From contig CADEGH010000002.1 of assembly GCA_902826835.1 (NCBI GenBank), forward strand, positions 248,001-312,000: a stretch of DNA of 64,000 nucleotides, in the 5' to 3' direction. The DNA is from an uncultured bacterium (lineage in GTDB: Bacteria > Planctomycetota > GCA-002687715). The notes beneath the pieces were generated by a model. It had not been told where the DNA came from, searched no databases, and saw only the letters and a list, made by a program, of their open reading frames with translations. Position 1 is the first letter of the stretch; each line of letters starts with the position of its first letter. Of the stretch, positions 45,037 to 55,320 are shown piece by piece. A program made the translations under genes and the position numbers.

Positions 45037-46992
45037 TTACCCCAGAACCGAGAGGAGAAGGAGAAGCGCGCCGAGGATCATGATCCCCACGTAGCCTCGA
45101 AGCAGGCCGGTCTGGCCAAACGAAAGGACACGACCGAGCAGGCGAGCGACGGAGCCGAGGCCGTTGACGATGCCTTCGATCAAGCCCTGATCGACCCCAC
45201 GCAGCACGACCTGTCGCGCCAATGATTCGGTGGGGCGCACCACCGTGGCGGTGTAGGCCTCATCGACCCGGAATTTGTCGCGCACGAGCGCATGGAGCTT
45301 CGGGATCTTGGCGGTGACCCGCCCGGGCAGCTCGGGTTTCTTGACGTAGGCCCACCACGCGGCCGAAATGCCGGCGAGGCCCATGACCACCGACCACGCC
45401 ATGAGGCTCCACTCGACGGCAATCGCATGCTCGCCGTGAGCGGCGTGCGGCTGGGCGAAGTCGGGGATGATCGGCGCCAAGTAGTGCCCGAAGATGTCGT
45501 GCCCACCGAGGATGTGGGGCACTCCCAAGAATCCGACGATGGCGGCACCGAGAGCGAGCGCACCTTGGGTCATCCACATCGGCTTCGGCACTTCGTGCGG
45601 ATGGGCATGCCCCCGGTAGCTTCCGCCGAAGGTCATGAAGATCAGGCGGAACATGTAGAAGGCGGTCAGGAGGGCGCCGAGGAAGCCGCAGAGCCAGCCA
45701 ATCTTGCCGGCCATCGTGCCGTGGGAAAACGCGCGCCAGAGGATCTCGTCCTTCGAGAAGAAGCCGGAGAGCGGCGGGACTCCGGCCATAGCGGCGGCCG
45801 ACAGGGTCATCGCCGCGCAGGTCCACGGCATCTTCTTGCGAAGCCCACCCATGTGCCGCATGTCCTGCTCGTGGTGGCAGGCGTGGATCACCGAGCCCGA
45901 GCCCAAAAAGAGGGCGGCTTTGAAGAACGCGTGGGTCACGACGTGGAACATCCCGGCCGCGACGTAGCCGGTGCCGACGCCGAGCATCATGTACCCGATC
46001 TGGGAGATCGTGGAGTAGGCCAGCACCTTCTTGATGTCGGTTTGCGCGAGGGCCATCACTCCCGCGAACAGCGAAGTCACCCCCGCCACGACCATGATCG
46101 TGCCCTGGGCGACGGGGCTGAGCGCGTAGAGGAAGTTCAGGCGGGCCACCATGTAGACCCCGGCGGTGACCATCGTCGCCGCGTGGATCAGGGCGCTCAC
46201 CGGAGTGGGACCGGCCATCGCGTCCGGGAGCCAGACGTAGAGCGGGATCTGGGCGGACTTGCCCGTCGCTCCCCAGAACAACAGCAATCCGATGAGAGTG
46301 GCAACGCTCGCCCCGAGAATTCCGCTCGGGCCGAGGAGCGTGGCCCGCCCGGCTTCGGAAGTCGCGTAGGCCTGGATGCCGGCGAAGTCCAACGTGCCTG
46401 CGGTGCGCCACAGGAGAAACAGCGCGATGAGGAAGCCGAAGTCCCCCACGCGGTTCACGACAAAGGCCTTCATGCCCGCCGTGGCTTTTTCGCTGTCCTT
46501 CCACCAGTAGCCGATCAAGAGATAGGAGCAGAGACCCACGCCTTCCCAGCCGACAAACAAAACCGCGAGGTTTTTCCCCAAGACCAGGATGGTCATGAAG
46601 AAGGTGAAGAGATTGAGCGCCGAGAAGTAGCGCGCAAACCCCTCCTCCTCGTGCATGTACGCAGTGGAATAGATGTGAATCAGGGATCCGATCCCCGTGA
46701 TTACGAGCAGCATCACGCAAGTCAGAGCGTCAGCGGTGAGGTCGAGCCCGATCCGCAGATCACCGACCGCAATCCACTCGAACCACTGGGTCGTGATCCG
46801 ACCGCCGGCCTCGCCGAGGCCGCGCCAAACTTGGATGGCCATGGCAAAGGCGAAGAGCGGAGCCGCGCAGGCCACGACGTGCACGAGGGTGCGCGAGACC
46901 GATCGGCCTCTGGCCGACCAGAGCGAGAAAAACCCGTTCAGGGCCGCCCCGGCGAGCAACGCCAGAGGAATGAGCGAAAGTGCGGTCCCCAT
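45037..46992 (-). CDS. nuoL: NADH-quinone oxidoreductase subunit L
   Basis: 651 residues, about 16 transmembrane helices. The largest antiporter-like subunit, with a C-terminal lateral helix that couples the pump modules. Conserved blocks: AVLFVGWEGVGLCSYLLIGY (TM5 Glu), GKSAQIPLYVWLPDAMAGPT (TM7 Lys), IHAATMVTAGVYM and ALAQTDIKKVLAYSTISQIG (TM8 Lys). Starts 2 bp after nuoK's stop. Slightly longer than E. coli NuoL but within the family range. Confidence 0.97.
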   Translation of the reverse strand: MGTALSLIPLALLAGAALNGFFSLWSARGRSVSRTLVHVVACAAPLFAFAMAIQVWRGLGEAGGRITTQWFEWIAVGDLRIGLDLTADALTCVMLLVITGIGSLIHIYSTAYMHEEEGFARYFSALNLFTFFMTILVLGKNLAVLFVGWEGVGLCSYLLIGYWWKDSEKATAGMKAFVVNRVGDFGFLIALFLLWRTAGTLDFAGIQAYATSEAGRATLLGPSGILGASVATLIGLLLFWGATGKSAQIPLYVWLPDAMAGPTPVSALIHAATMVTAGVYMVARLNFLYALSPVAQGTIMVVAGVTSLFAGVMALAQTDIKKVLAYSTISQIGYMMLGVGTGYVAAGMFHVVTHAFFKAALFLGSGSVIHACHHEQDMRHMGGLRKKMPWTCAAMTLSAAAMAGVPPLSGFFSKDEILWRAFSHGTMAGKIGWLCGFLGALLTAFYMFRLIFMTFGGSYRGHAHPHEVPKPMWMTQGALALGAAIVGFLGVPHILGGHDIFGHYLAPIIPDFAQPHAAHGEHAIAVEWSLMAWSVVMGLAGISAAWWAYVKKPELPGRVTAKIPKLHALVRDKFRVDEAYTATVVRPTESLARQVVLRGVDQGLIEGIVNGLGSVARLLGRVLSFGQTGLLRGYVGIMILGALLLLLSVLG

Positions 46993-46994
46993 GG

Positions 46995-47300
46995 TTAGCC
47001 TCGAAGCTCCACCAAGTCGTCCGTGTCGAGTTTGTGCCGCAGCCGGTAGAGCGCGATCACCATCGACAGGCCGACCGCGGACTCCGCCGCGGCCAACGCG
47101 AGAATGAGGAAGAAGAACACGTGTCCGTCGGTGTCCCCGTAGAGGCGGGCGAACACGAGGATCGCGAGCGCCCCCGCATTCAGCATGAGCTCGACGGACA
47201 GGAACACAATCAGGAGATTTTTGCGGATGAGGAAGCCCGCCATGCCGATCGCGAAGAGCAGCACGGAGACGACCAGGTAGGCCTTCGGGTCGTTTGCCAT
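46995..47300 (-). CDS. nuoK: NADH-quinone oxidoreductase subunit K
   Basis: 101 residues, three transmembrane helices. The start at 47300 begins MANDPKAYLVVSVLLFAIGM; an upstream open stretch belongs to the overlapping nuoJ frame. The two membrane glutamates expected for NuoK are visible in FLSVELMLNAGAL and LALAAAESAVGLSMVIALYR. It starts 1 bp after the nuoJ stop. Part of the E-channel of the membrane arm. Confidence 0.96.
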   Translation of the reverse strand: MANDPKAYLVVSVLLFAIGMAGFLIRKNLLIVFLSVELMLNAGALAILVFARLYGDTDGHVFFFLILALAAAESAVGLSMVIALYRLRHKLDTDDLVELRG

Positions 47301-47301
47301 G

Positions 47302-47799
47302 TCAGTCGAGCCTCTTCTTGGCGAGGAGCACCGCTGCCACCAGGGCCGCCAAAAGCAAGAGCGAGAGCACTTCGAACACCCAGGTCCAAGTGCCGAAGAG
47401 CCGGGTCCCAATGCTCGCGACGGTCCCGAAATCGGGAGCCACCGCGGCGGGAACCGGGAGATTCGAGTGGAGGATCACTCCGATCAAGAGCGCCGCGAAC
47501 GGGATGAGCAGGAACACCGAGGCGATCACCCCGGGCTTCGAGATCTTCTCGCTCGGGTCTTCCTCCGGAGCATTCAAGAACATGATTACGAAGATCACGA
47601 GCACCATGATGGCGCCCGCGTAGAGCATGACTTGGAGAATGCCCGGAAAGGGGGCCTTGAGCTGGAAGTAAAGCCCCGCGAGTGCCACAAAGCTGACGAC
47701 CAGGGAGAGCGCGCAGTGCAGCGCCGCCTTGCGGGTGATGGCCAAAAGCCCCGCCCCCACCGCCACGGAGGCGAAGATCCAAAAGAAGACCTGGTGCAT
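47302..47799 (-). CDS. nuoJ: NADH-quinone oxidoreductase subunit J
   Basis: 165 residues, five transmembrane helices. Conserved VSFVALAGLYFQLKAPFPG and MLYAGAIMVLVIFVIMFLN (the pi-bulge TM3 region) identify NuoJ. Its ATG overlaps the nuoI stop as TGATG, indicating coupled translation. The length matches the shorter NuoJ forms; the variable C-terminus is Lys/Arg-rich (AVLLAKKRLD). Confidence 0.95.
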   Translation of the reverse strand: MHQVFFWIFASVAVGAGLLAITRKAALHCALSLVVSFVALAGLYFQLKAPFPGILQVMLYAGAIMVLVIFVIMFLNAPEEDPSEKISKPGVIASVFLLIPFAALLIGVILHSNLPVPAAVAPDFGTVASIGTRLFGTWTWVFEVLSLLLLAALVAAVLLAKKRLD

Positions 47800-48317
47800 C
47801 AGCGGTCTCCTCGACGCGGGCGATAGCCGTCAGGGCCGGCCGCCGGCTCGTAGCTCAGAAGTCTCTCCTTGTCGTAGATGAAGTCCTTACGGTCGTAAGC
47901 CGGCATCGGCAAAAGCCCGGTATCCATGCGGATCGCATCGCAGGGGCAGGCTTCCACGCACAGACTGCACTCGACACACTTCAGCATGTCGATATCGAAC
48001 TTCACCGGGAACTTCTCGATCGGGCGATCGGGGTACTCCCCCGCCACGATGTGGATGCAGCCGGCCGGACACGAGGTCGCGCAGCACATGCACGCGGTGC
48101 AGCGCGGGCTGCCGTCTTCGTGTTTGGTGAGGCGGTGGACGGACCGGAAGCGCACGGGAAACGGGTTTTTGATCTCGGGGTAGGCGACGGTGCGCAGGCG
48201 ACCCGGATTGCGCAGGTTGCGCACGAGGTGCCCGAAGGTCGTGCCGAGGCCCTTCACGATCTCGATCAAGTATCGCCCCTCGCGGAAACGAAGGGGCTTG
48301 GGTTTGGCGTTGGGCAT
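47799..48317 (-). CDS. nuoI: NADH-quinone oxidoreductase subunit I
   Basis: 172 residues, soluble. Carries two [4Fe-4S] ferredoxin motifs: [12 protein letters not shown] and [12 protein letters not shown], which form clusters N6a and N6b of the peripheral arm. The frame is open far upstream across nuoH, but the true start is the ATG at 48317, overlapping the nuoH stop as TGATG. Upstream residues [14 protein letters not shown] form the usual membrane-docking helix. The C-terminus is extended with Arg/Asp residues. Confidence 0.96.
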   Translation of the reverse strand: MPNAKPKPLRFREGRYLIEIVKGLGTTFGHLVRNLRNPGRLRTVAYPEIKNPFPVRFRSVHRLTKHEDGSPRCTACMCCATSCPAGCIHIVAGEYPDRPIEKFPVKFDIDMLKCVECSLCVEACPCDAIRMDTGLLPMPAYDRKDFIYDKERLLSYEPAAGPDGYRPRRGDR

Positions 48318-49684
48318 CAGAGCACTCCAAACTGCACGAGCGCGGCGGTCACGATGAGATTGATCACCCCGAGCGGAAGCAGGACTTTCCAACCGAGGGC
48401 CATGAGCTGGTCGTAACGGAAGCGAGGCAAAGTCCAGCGCACCCAAATGAACAACCAGCAGAGGACCAAGGTCTTTCCGATGAGCGAGAGCGCCTCGACC
48501 ACGGCAGCGGAGAGCGCGGCGCCGTTCGGTCCGATGACTCCGCCCCAAAATAGAAGCACGAGGAGCGAGGTCAGGGCGGGTCCAAAGCCGAACAAAAGCG
48601 AGAGCACGAGCCCCTCGTTCTTGCGCGCGTCCTTCCAGCGGAGGCGGTTCTTTCCGTGCCAGCGGAAGAGGAGCAGACCGACCAGGCCGCCCAGGATTGC
48701 CACTGACCAGAGGATCACCCGAACCACCAGGGAGGCGTTCGCCGGTTGGACGAGCCAATCGTGGTGCAAGAGGTTCCAGGGCAACGGCTGCCATCCCCCG
48801 AGGAAGACGGTCGCCATGATGAGGCACTGGACGACGATCGCCACGTACTCCGCCATGAAGAACAGGGCGAACTTGAAGGCCCCGTATTCGGTGTGGAACC
48901 CCGCCACCAATTCGGACTCGGCTTCCGCCAAATCGAAGGGCGCGCGGTTGGTCTCGGCAAATGCGGCGATGAGGAAGAGCAGGAACCCCACCGGCATCAT
49001 GAAGACGCCCCATCTCGGCACAAACCCGAGGAAGGTCCCGTGCTGGGCCATCACCATGCCGGACAAGTCGGTCGTCTCGTAGACGAGGAAGGCGTTGGCG
49101 ACCGCGAGACCGAAGACGATCTCGTACGAGATCATCGACGCGCTGGCCCGCAGACCGCCCATCTGGCCGAATTTGTTGTTGCTCGCCCAGCCCGCCAGAG
49201 TGACCGCGTAGACCCCGACCGAACTCGCCGCCAAGATCCACAGCATCCCGATATTGATGTCGAGCGCTTGGACGCGGAAGGTCGCCCCGTCCGACCAGGC
49301 GATCGGGTGGGCGTAGGGAATGACCGCCCCGACGATGAGGGCGATGAACATGCTCAGCACCGGTGCGAGCACGTAGAGGCCACGCTGCGCATGCCGGGGG
49401 ACGATCTCCTCCTTCATCGCGAGCTTGATGACGTCGGCGAAGTTGTGCACGAAGCCGGCGAGGCGAAGCCCGAGGCCGGGCACGAATGCACGCTCCGGAC
49501 CGGTGCGATCCTGGATGAAGGCCGAACCCTTCCGCTCGAGGAAGATCATCGGCGGAATCATGTTGAGCACAAAGAACCAGGGGATTCCGGCGGAGATCAA
49601 GATCGCGAGGAAGTGTGGGTGGTTTTGGAAACCCGCCACCATGACCGCGCCGAAGCCGAGCAGAAAGAGGGCGAGCCACTTCAT
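48317..49684 (-). CDS. nuoH: NADH-quinone oxidoreductase subunit H
   Basis: 455 residues, about 9-10 hydrophobic helices. It forms the quinone chamber with NuoB and NuoD. Conserved blocks: [73 protein letters not shown] and [19 protein letters not shown]. The Glu-rich loop ([18 protein letters not shown]) is intact. It overlaps the nuoG stop by 4 bp (ATGA). Longer than E. coli NuoH because of a large loop before the last helices (around [14 protein letters not shown]). Confidence 0.97.
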   Translation of the reverse strand: MKWLALFLLGFGAVMVAGFQNHPHFLAILISAGIPWFFVLNMIPPMIFLERKGSAFIQDRTGPERAFVPGLGLRLAGFVHNFADVIKLAMKEEIVPRHAQRGLYVLAPVLSMFIALIVGAVIPYAHPIAWSDGATFRVQALDINIGMLWILAASSVGVYAVTLAGWASNNKFGQMGGLRASASMISYEIVFGLAVANAFLVYETTDLSGMVMAQHGTFLGFVPRWGVFMMPVGFLLFLIAAFAETNRAPFDLAEAESELVAGFHTEYGAFKFALFFMAEYVAIVVQCLIMATVFLGGWQPLPWNLLHHDWLVQPANASLVVRVILWSVAILGGLVGLLLFRWHGKNRLRWKDARKNEGLVLSLLFGFGPALTSLLVLLFWGGVIGPNGAALSAAVVEALSLIGKTLVLCWLFIWVRWTLPRFRYDQLMALGWKVLLPLGVINLIVTAALVQFGVL

Positions 49685-51270
49685 CGCTCAGTCACCTCCG
49701 CGGGCCGCACCGGGCGAAGGCCGACCTCCGTGATCGACTCCGGAGAGAGCCCCGCCAATTCGGGAAGCACCAACGCCAGCGAGGCGAAGGCGTCCGCCAT
49801 CCGCGTCGGAAGGGAGCCGTTTCCGAGGCCAGCGAGAATGGTCAGGTCGTCGGCCGTGCCGGCTTTCAGGCGCAGCTCTTTGCCCTTGCGCACCCGCTGA
49901 ACCCGGCCGTCGCAATTCACCCAGTGGCCATCTTTTTCAATGAACGAAACGCCGGGCAGAAGGTGCGTCGCAAGCCGGCTCGTCGCGGTTTCGTTCGCGG
50001 CGACGACGACGCGAACCGGGATCGTGTCGAGCGCGCGACGAATCGCGCCATCCGCATCCAATGCGAGCAGATCCACCCGGTGGATGAGCACCGCCTGGGC
50101 GCCAACGAGAGCCGCCGCCACGCTGGTACTCGCCGCCAGCATTTCGAGCCACTCGGCCCCCCGGCGATTCGGGTGTTTGTCGGCGCGGATCAGATAGTCG
50201 TCGGCGAATCCGTCGGGCCGATCCGGGGAACAGAGCACGGTCGCCCCTCCCCACTGCTCGGCGCCGAGTCGCTTGAGCAGATGCATCTCCTCGAGGGTGT
50301 CCTCGAGGGAGCCGATGATCACGACCCTGCCCGCCGCGTCGAGGGCGGCTTTGGCATCAGCGATGGCGGTCGCAAGCGACTTCGGAGCGCCGGACACCAT
50401 GGCCTGCTCGATCCGGTCGTCATTCACCCGGTGGTACTCGGTGCGGCCGAAGTCACACATCCAGGCCTGATTGACCTCGTTGTTGACACGCGGGCGGAGC
50501 CGATAGGCCTTGCCGTTGTAGTCGGTGACGATGTCGTGCCAGCCGTAGTCGACCTCGACGTTGCAACCCTGGGCGCAGCCGGGGCAAATCGTGGGGGCTT
50601 CCTTCAAGAACCACACTCGGGCCTTGAAGCGGAAGTCGCGGCTCGTGAGGGCGCCCACCGGACAGATGTCGGCGGTGTTCACCGAGTATGGGTTATCGAG
50701 AGGAACCCCGGGGAAGGTGGTGATGAAATTGCGATCGCCGCGATTGGCCATGCGCAACTCACCGGTCTTCGGCACCTCGTCGCAGAAGCGGATGCAGCGG
50801 GTGCATTCGACGCAGCGCTCTTGGTCGAGCAGCACCCGGGGCCCGATTTCGACCCGCTTGTCGTAGTGGACCTTGTCCACGCCGAGCCGCGAGTCGCGCA
50901 GATCGTGCTGCATGTAGTACATCTGGAGCCAGCACTCGCCGGCCTGATCGCAGATCGGGCAGTCGATCGGATGATTGACGAGCAGGAATTCCATCACCGA
51001 GGCGCGGTGCTTCTTCACCGCCTCGGTCTCGGTGCGGGCCACGAGTCCCTCGGTGCAGGGAGTCGCGCACGAAATCGGGAGGCCGCGGGCCTTGTCGACC
51101 TCGACCGCGCACATGCGGCAATTGCCGGCCACACTTAGATGAGGGTGGTAGCAGAAGCGCGGAATGTCGACGCCGATCTGCGCTGCCGCCTCGATCAGGG
51201 GCAGACCCTCTTCGACCTGCAATTCCTGGCCGTTGATCGAAACCTTCACCGTCTTCTTCGGTTCGCTCAC
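49681..51270 (-). CDS. nuoG: NADH-quinone oxidoreductase subunit G (short form)
   Basis: 529 residues, shorter than the roughly 900-residue E. coli form because the C-terminal molybdopterin-fold part is reduced. The N-terminal iron-sulfur domain is complete: the [2Fe-2S] ligands in [20 protein letters not shown] with CATPC, the His/Cys cluster [31 protein letters not shown], and [12 protein letters not shown]. It passes electrons from NuoF/E toward NuoI. Overlaps nuoF's stop by 4 bp. The remaining C-terminal domain still has [18 protein letters not shown] nucleotide-fold remnants. Confidence 0.95.
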   Translation of the reverse strand: MSEPKKTVKVSINGQELQVEEGLPLIEAAAQIGVDIPRFCYHPHLSVAGNCRMCAVEVDKARGLPISCATPCTEGLVARTETEAVKKHRASVMEFLLVNHPIDCPICDQAGECWLQMYYMQHDLRDSRLGVDKVHYDKRVEIGPRVLLDQERCVECTRCIRFCDEVPKTGELRMANRGDRNFITTFPGVPLDNPYSVNTADICPVGALTSRDFRFKARVWFLKEAPTICPGCAQGCNVEVDYGWHDIVTDYNGKAYRLRPRVNNEVNQAWMCDFGRTEYHRVNDDRIEQAMVSGAPKSLATAIADAKAALDAAGRVVIIGSLEDTLEEMHLLKRLGAEQWGGATVLCSPDRPDGFADDYLIRADKHPNRRGAEWLEMLAASTSVAAALVGAQAVLIHRVDLLALDADGAIRRALDTIPVRVVVAANETATSRLATHLLPGVSFIEKDGHWVNCDGRVQRVRKGKELRLKAGTADDLTILAGLGNGSLPTRMADAFASLALVLPELAGLSPESITEVGLRPVRPAEVTER

Positions 51271-52526
51271 GCTGGAACCTCCGCCTTGATGAGGGCCTCG
51301 AACTCCGCCCGGAAGTGCGTCAGGAACGAGCGAATCGGCATGACCAACGAGTCGGCGAGGAAGCAGATCGTCGCTCCCGACATCTGGCCCGCGATCGAAA
51401 GCAAAAGGTCGAGATCGGCCTTCGTGCCCTCACCGTGGCAGATCTTCTTGAGGACCCGATGCGCCCAGCCGGTCCCCTCACGGCAGGGCGTGCACTGACC
51501 ACACGACTCGTGGCTGTAGAAGTGCGCGAGGATCTCGAGCAGTTCCGGCATTTTCTGGGTGTGATCGATGATGATCATGCCACCGGACCCGAGCAACGAA
51601 CCCGCGGCCGCCACCGACTCGTAGTCGAGGTTGACGGTCAATGCCTTCTCCGCCGGCATCACCGGTACCGAAGAACCGCCGGGAATGATGGCCTTGAGCT
51701 CGTAGCCGTCCTGCATCCCTCCGCAGTCCTCGAGGAGGAGCTTTTGCAGGGGATAGCCGAGGGGAACCTCGTAGTTGCCGGGTCGCTTCACGCGGCCACT
51801 CACCGAAATCAACTTGGTGCCGGGGCTCTTCTCGGTGCCGAACTGTTTGTAGGCCGCGCCCCCGTTATTGATGATCCAAGGCACGGTGGCCAATGTCTCG
51901 ACGTTGTTGATGATCGTCGGACACCCGAAGGCACCCTTCACCGCGGGGAACGGCGGCTTGACCTTCGGCTCGCCCCGCCCACCCTCGACCGAAGAGATCA
52001 ATCCGGTCTCTTCACCACAGATGTAGGCGCCCGCTCCTTTGTGGATCAGGAAGTCGAGATCGAACCCGGATCCGAGGATGTTCTTGCCGAGGTATCCCGC
52101 GGCGAAGGCCTCCTCGACCGCTTTCACCATGCGGCGGTAGGGAAGATCGAATTCCCCGCGGATGTAGAAGAAGGCGATTTTCGCGCGGATCGCGTAGGCG
52201 CAAATGATCGCGCCCTCGATCAGCATGTGCGGATCGAATTCGAGGATCTGGCGGTCCTTGCACGTACCCGGCTCGGACTCGTCGGCGTTGATGCAGAGGT
52301 AGATCGGTTTGCCGGTGTTTTGTGGCACGAAGCTCCACTTCATGCCCGCCGGGAAACCCGCGCCTCCCCGGCCCCGCACTCCGGAGGCCTTCACTTCGTC
52401 GATGACCTGAGCCGGCGAAAGCCCGCCCATCACCTTTTTCAGGGCGGAATAGCCGCCGCCCGCTTCGTAGGTCGCAAGCAGGTGCGAGTCCTTCTTGCCC
52501 CAGTTTCCGGTCAAGACCTTGGTCAT
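51267..52526 (-). CDS. nuoF: NADH-quinone oxidoreductase subunit F
   Basis: 419 residues from the ATG at 52526 (AGGA 9 nt upstream); an in-frame GTG at 52556 overlaps nuoE and is less likely. NADH/FMN site: GVRGRGGAGFPAGMKWSF and GAGAYICGEETGLISSVEG. The [4Fe-4S] N3 ligands are ESCGQCTPCREGTGW plus a downstream Cys (GATICFLADS). It is the NADH-oxidising entry subunit. Normal length. Confidence 0.97.
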   Translation of the reverse strand: MTKVLTGNWGKKDSHLLATYEAGGGYSALKKVMGGLSPAQVIDEVKASGVRGRGGAGFPAGMKWSFVPQNTGKPIYLCINADESEPGTCKDRQILEFDPHMLIEGAIICAYAIRAKIAFFYIRGEFDLPYRRMVKAVEEAFAAGYLGKNILGSGFDLDFLIHKGAGAYICGEETGLISSVEGGRGEPKVKPPFPAVKGAFGCPTIINNVETLATVPWIINNGGAAYKQFGTEKSPGTKLISVSGRVKRPGNYEVPLGYPLQKLLLEDCGGMQDGYELKAIIPGGSSVPVMPAEKALTVNLDYESVAAAGSLLGSGGMIIIDHTQKMPELLEILAHFYSHESCGQCTPCREGTGWAHRVLKKICHGEGTKADLDLLLSIAGQMSGATICFLADSLVMPIRSFLTHFRAEFEALIKAEVPA

Positions 52527-52542
52527 GCTCGTGTCCTGCGCA

Positions 52543-53034
52543 TCAGACCAGCTCACCGAGGATGCGGTCGGCCTTCTCGGGAGTGAGGTTTTCGTGATAG
52601 GCCTCGTTGATCGCCATCATGGGCGCCCACGCGCAGCCCGCCATGCACTCGACCTCTTCGAACGACCATTTGCCGTCCGCGCTGACTTCGTGCTCTCCGA
52701 CTCCGATCTTGGCTTTGATGTGTTCGATCAGGGGTGCGGCCCCCATGATGTGGCAGCAAATGTTGCGGCAGACCTGCACGTGGTGGCGCCCCACCGGCTT
52801 CGTGCGGTACATGGTGTAGAAACTCACCACCCCGAGCACCTTCGAGATCGGCACCCCGCAACGCTTCGCGGCGTAGCGCATGCGATCCTCGGAGATCCAC
52901 CCGTCCTGCCACTGGATTTCCCAGAGCACATGAAGGAGCGTCGCGGCCTTCGTCGGATAGCGGCGCTGCAAGTCGTCGATGCGAGCTTCCGCCGCCGCGG
53001 CCAGCCCGGAAGACTGATCCACCTTCGTGGTCAT
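52543..53034 (-). CDS. nuoE: NADH-quinone oxidoreductase subunit E
   Basis: 163 residues. The ATG at 53034 overlaps the nuoCD stop by 4 bp (ATGA); an upstream open stretch lies inside nuoCD. Thioredoxin-like fold binding the N1a [2Fe-2S] cluster through VCRNICCHIMGA and ECMAGCAWAPMM. KVLGVVSFYTMYRTKPVG is the conserved family block. It pairs with NuoF as the NADH module. Confidence 0.96.
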   Translation of the reverse strand: MTTKVDQSSGLAAAAEARIDDLQRRYPTKAATLLHVLWEIQWQDGWISEDRMRYAAKRCGVPISKVLGVVSFYTMYRTKPVGRHHVQVCRNICCHIMGAAPLIEHIKAKIGVGEHEVSADGKWSFEEVECMAGCAWAPMMAINEAYHENLTPEKADRILGELV

Positions 53035-54773
53035 CGGTCGAGTTCTCCGGCAATGACGTTGAGCGTGCCGAGCACCGCCACGGCATCGGGGACCATGCAG
53101 CCTTCGATCATGCGACCGAACGCCGAGTACAGGTAGAAACACGGAGGTCGGCAACGCACCCGGTAGGGTCGGCCGCTGCCGTCGGAGACGAGGTAGAAGC
53201 CCAATTCCCCGTTGGCGCCCTCGGTCGCGCAGTAACTCTCACCGGCCGGGACTTTGATCCCGTCGTAGATGATCACGAAGTGATTCATCAGCGCTTCGAT
53301 ATTGCCGTAGACGTGTTCCTTCTTCGGCATCATCACGCGTTTGTCGTCGGAAAGCACCGGGCCGGAGGGCAACTTGTCGAGGGCCTGCTCGATGATGCGC
53401 ATCGACTGTTTCATCTCGTCGAAGCGCACCATCAGCCGCGACCAGGAATCGCCGTCCGGGCGCGTCGCCACTTCGAAATCGAAAGCCTCGTAGCCGTCGT
53501 AGGGCTCGGCCCGACGCAGGTCGTAGGCATACCCGGTCGCCCGCAGGCAGGGGCCGGTGAATCCGTGCGACAGGGCATCTTCGCGCGAGATGATGCCGAT
53601 GCCCTTCACGCGGTCGAGGAAGATGCGGTTCTTGGAGATCAGGCCGAGCACTTCGTTCAGCGCAGTCGGCAATTCCGTGAGGAACGCGCGCACGCGGCCG
53701 ATGAACTGCGCATCCAAATCGTCGGCCACTCCACCGACCCGCACGTAGCTCGAAGTGAGACGTGCCCCGCACAAACCCTCGAGGGCCTCGTACGCCTTCT
53801 CGCGCATCGCGAAGAGGTACCAGAAGTTCGATAGTGCACCGAGGTCGACCAAGCAAGCGGCCAAACAGACCAAGTGGTCGATGATCCGCGAGATCTCGGC
53901 AATGATGACCCGGATGAACTTCGTGCGCGGCGGCACGTCGATACCCATGAGCTTTTCGACCGCGCGGCAATAGGCCACGTTGTTCAACATGGCCGAGCAG
54001 TAGTTCAAACGATCCGTGTACGGGATGACCTGCGTCCAGGTCGAGTTCTCCGAGTGTTTCTCGAAGCCGCGGTGCAAGTAGCCGATTTCCTGCACCGACT
54101 TCACGATGATCTCGCCGTCGAGCTTGACGAGCGAGCGCAGCACTCCGTGCGTCGCCGGGTGCGCGGGTCCGAGGTTCACCGGAATGAGCTCGGAGAAGCC
54201 GCCATCGGCCGGGTTCTCACCGAACTCGCCGAGCTCGTCCATCAAGGACTCGTTTTCCTCGTTCAGCCACTGCTGATCCTTGATGTAGTAGTCCTTGCGG
54301 AGCGCGTGCCCCTTGAAGGTGTGGATGCAGAGGATGCGCTTGAGATTCGGGTGCCCGTCGAAGCGCACTCCGAACAGATCGAAGACCTCGCGCTCGGCCC
54401 AATTGGCCCCGGCCCACAGGTCGGAAATAGTCGCGACTGAACAGTCGGTTTCCGGCACCGACGCTTTGATGCGCAGGCGAGATCCCGTCGAGAGGGACTT
54501 CAGGTGGTAGACAACCTGAAACCGGTCCGGCCACGCGCCCAGGTCGGCCAGAGCTCCCGGATTTTCCGCGCGGGCTTCGAGGATTTTTTGGCCGTCCACG
54601 CCGGCCAAGTCGGCGAGGAAGTCGTAACGCTCCGACGATTCACCGCGCAGCCAAGCCATGATCGGCCGGACGCCACGCCGATGGATGACCGCCGTCGGTT
54701 CGCCACGCAGGTGGGAGGTGGCGAGCACCTCGGATGGGAAGCGCTCTTGCAGCGCCGCGAGGATTGCACTCAC
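53031..54773 (-). CDS. nuoCD: NADH-quinone oxidoreductase fused subunits C/D
   Basis: 580 residues, GTG start at 54773 with GAGGAG 9 nt upstream. Residues about 1-180 are NuoC (YDFLADLAGVDG, AEREVFDLFGVRFDGHPNLK); residues about 190-580 are NuoD (NLGPAHPATHGVLRSLVKLD, EIGYLHRGFEKHSE, RGEYGF-equivalent ANGELGFYLVSDGSGRPYRV). The quinone-binding His and Tyr of NuoD lie in GPAHPATHG and nearby. Fusion of C and D occurs in E. coli and several other phyla; the linker here is short. Ends coupled to nuoE. Confidence 0.96.
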   Translation of the reverse strand: MSAILAALQERFPSEVLATSHLRGEPTAVIHRRGVRPIMAWLRGESSERYDFLADLAGVDGQKILEARAENPGALADLGAWPDRFQVVYHLKSLSTGSRLRIKASVPETDCSVATISDLWAGANWAEREVFDLFGVRFDGHPNLKRILCIHTFKGHALRKDYYIKDQQWLNEENESLMDELGEFGENPADGGFSELIPVNLGPAHPATHGVLRSLVKLDGEIIVKSVQEIGYLHRGFEKHSENSTWTQVIPYTDRLNYCSAMLNNVAYCRAVEKLMGIDVPPRTKFIRVIIAEISRIIDHLVCLAACLVDLGALSNFWYLFAMREKAYEALEGLCGARLTSSYVRVGGVADDLDAQFIGRVRAFLTELPTALNEVLGLISKNRIFLDRVKGIGIISREDALSHGFTGPCLRATGYAYDLRRAEPYDGYEAFDFEVATRPDGDSWSRLMVRFDEMKQSMRIIEQALDKLPSGPVLSDDKRVMMPKKEHVYGNIEALMNHFVIIYDGIKVPAGESYCATEGANGELGFYLVSDGSGRPYRVRCRPPCFYLYSAFGRMIEGCMVPDAVAVLGTLNVIAGELDR

Positions 54774-54786
54774 TCCTGTCGACTCC

Positions 54787-55320
54787 TCAGGGCCGCGCGT
54801 GGGCCATCTGCGGGATGCGCTGCTGGTCGTGATCGGGCGCGCGTTCGCGCTGGATCTTCCGCTGCAGGAGCATCAATGCTTCGAAAAAGGCCTCGGGCCT
54901 CGGAGGGCATCCCGGCAGGTAGACATCGACCGGGATCACGTGGTCGATGCCCTGGATCACCGAGTAGTTGTCGTAAAACCCCCCGCTCGAGGCGCACACC
55001 CCGAACGCGATCGACCATTTGGGCTCGAGCATCTGGTTCCAGATGCGCTTCAAGATCGGCCCCATCTTGTGGGTGATCGTGCCGGCGACGACCAGCAAGT
55101 CGGCTTGCCTCGGCGAGAAGCGTACGAGTTCGGCGCCGAAGCGCGACACGTCGTGCACATTCGAGAGCACGCCCATGAACTCGATTCCGCAGCAGGCCGT
55201 ACCGAAGGGGTAGGGCCAAAGCGAGTTCTCGCGGCCCCAGTTCGTGAGGCCGTTGGTCATGGCGTCCAGCCGCGTGGCAAAAAAGCCGGGGCGATTGGCG
55301 TAGTAGCTCTTCACTCCCAT
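54787..55320 (-). CDS. nuoB: NADH-quinone oxidoreductase subunit B
   Basis: 177 residues from the ATG at 55320, overlapping the end of nuoA by 10 bp. Binds the terminal cluster N2: tandem cysteines in [10 protein letters not shown], then GVCASSGG and LPGCPPRPE. These are all four ligands. [10 protein letters not shown] and [19 protein letters not shown] are nearly invariant. The C-terminal tail ([20 protein letters not shown]) is variable. Confidence 0.97.
   Translation of the reverse strand: MGVKSYYANRPGFFATRLDAMTNGLTNWGRENSLWPYPFGTACCGIEFMGVLSNVHDVSRFGAELVRFSPRQADLLVVAGTITHKMGPILKRIWNQMLEPKWSIAFGVCASSGGFYDNYSVIQGIDHVIPVDVYLPGCPPRPEAFFEALMLLQRKIQRERAPDHDQQRIPQMAHARP

Noticed and set aside
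45292..46998. Long plus-strand open frame (568 codons) opposite nuoL
   Set aside because: It mirrors nuoL on the other strand. The product is low-complexity, charged and has no family features, while nuoL is unmistakable.
47799..49679. Long minus-strand frame that would make NuoI 626 residues
   Set aside because: The upstream part is the shadow of nuoH; the ATG at 48317 with the TGATG overlap is the right start.
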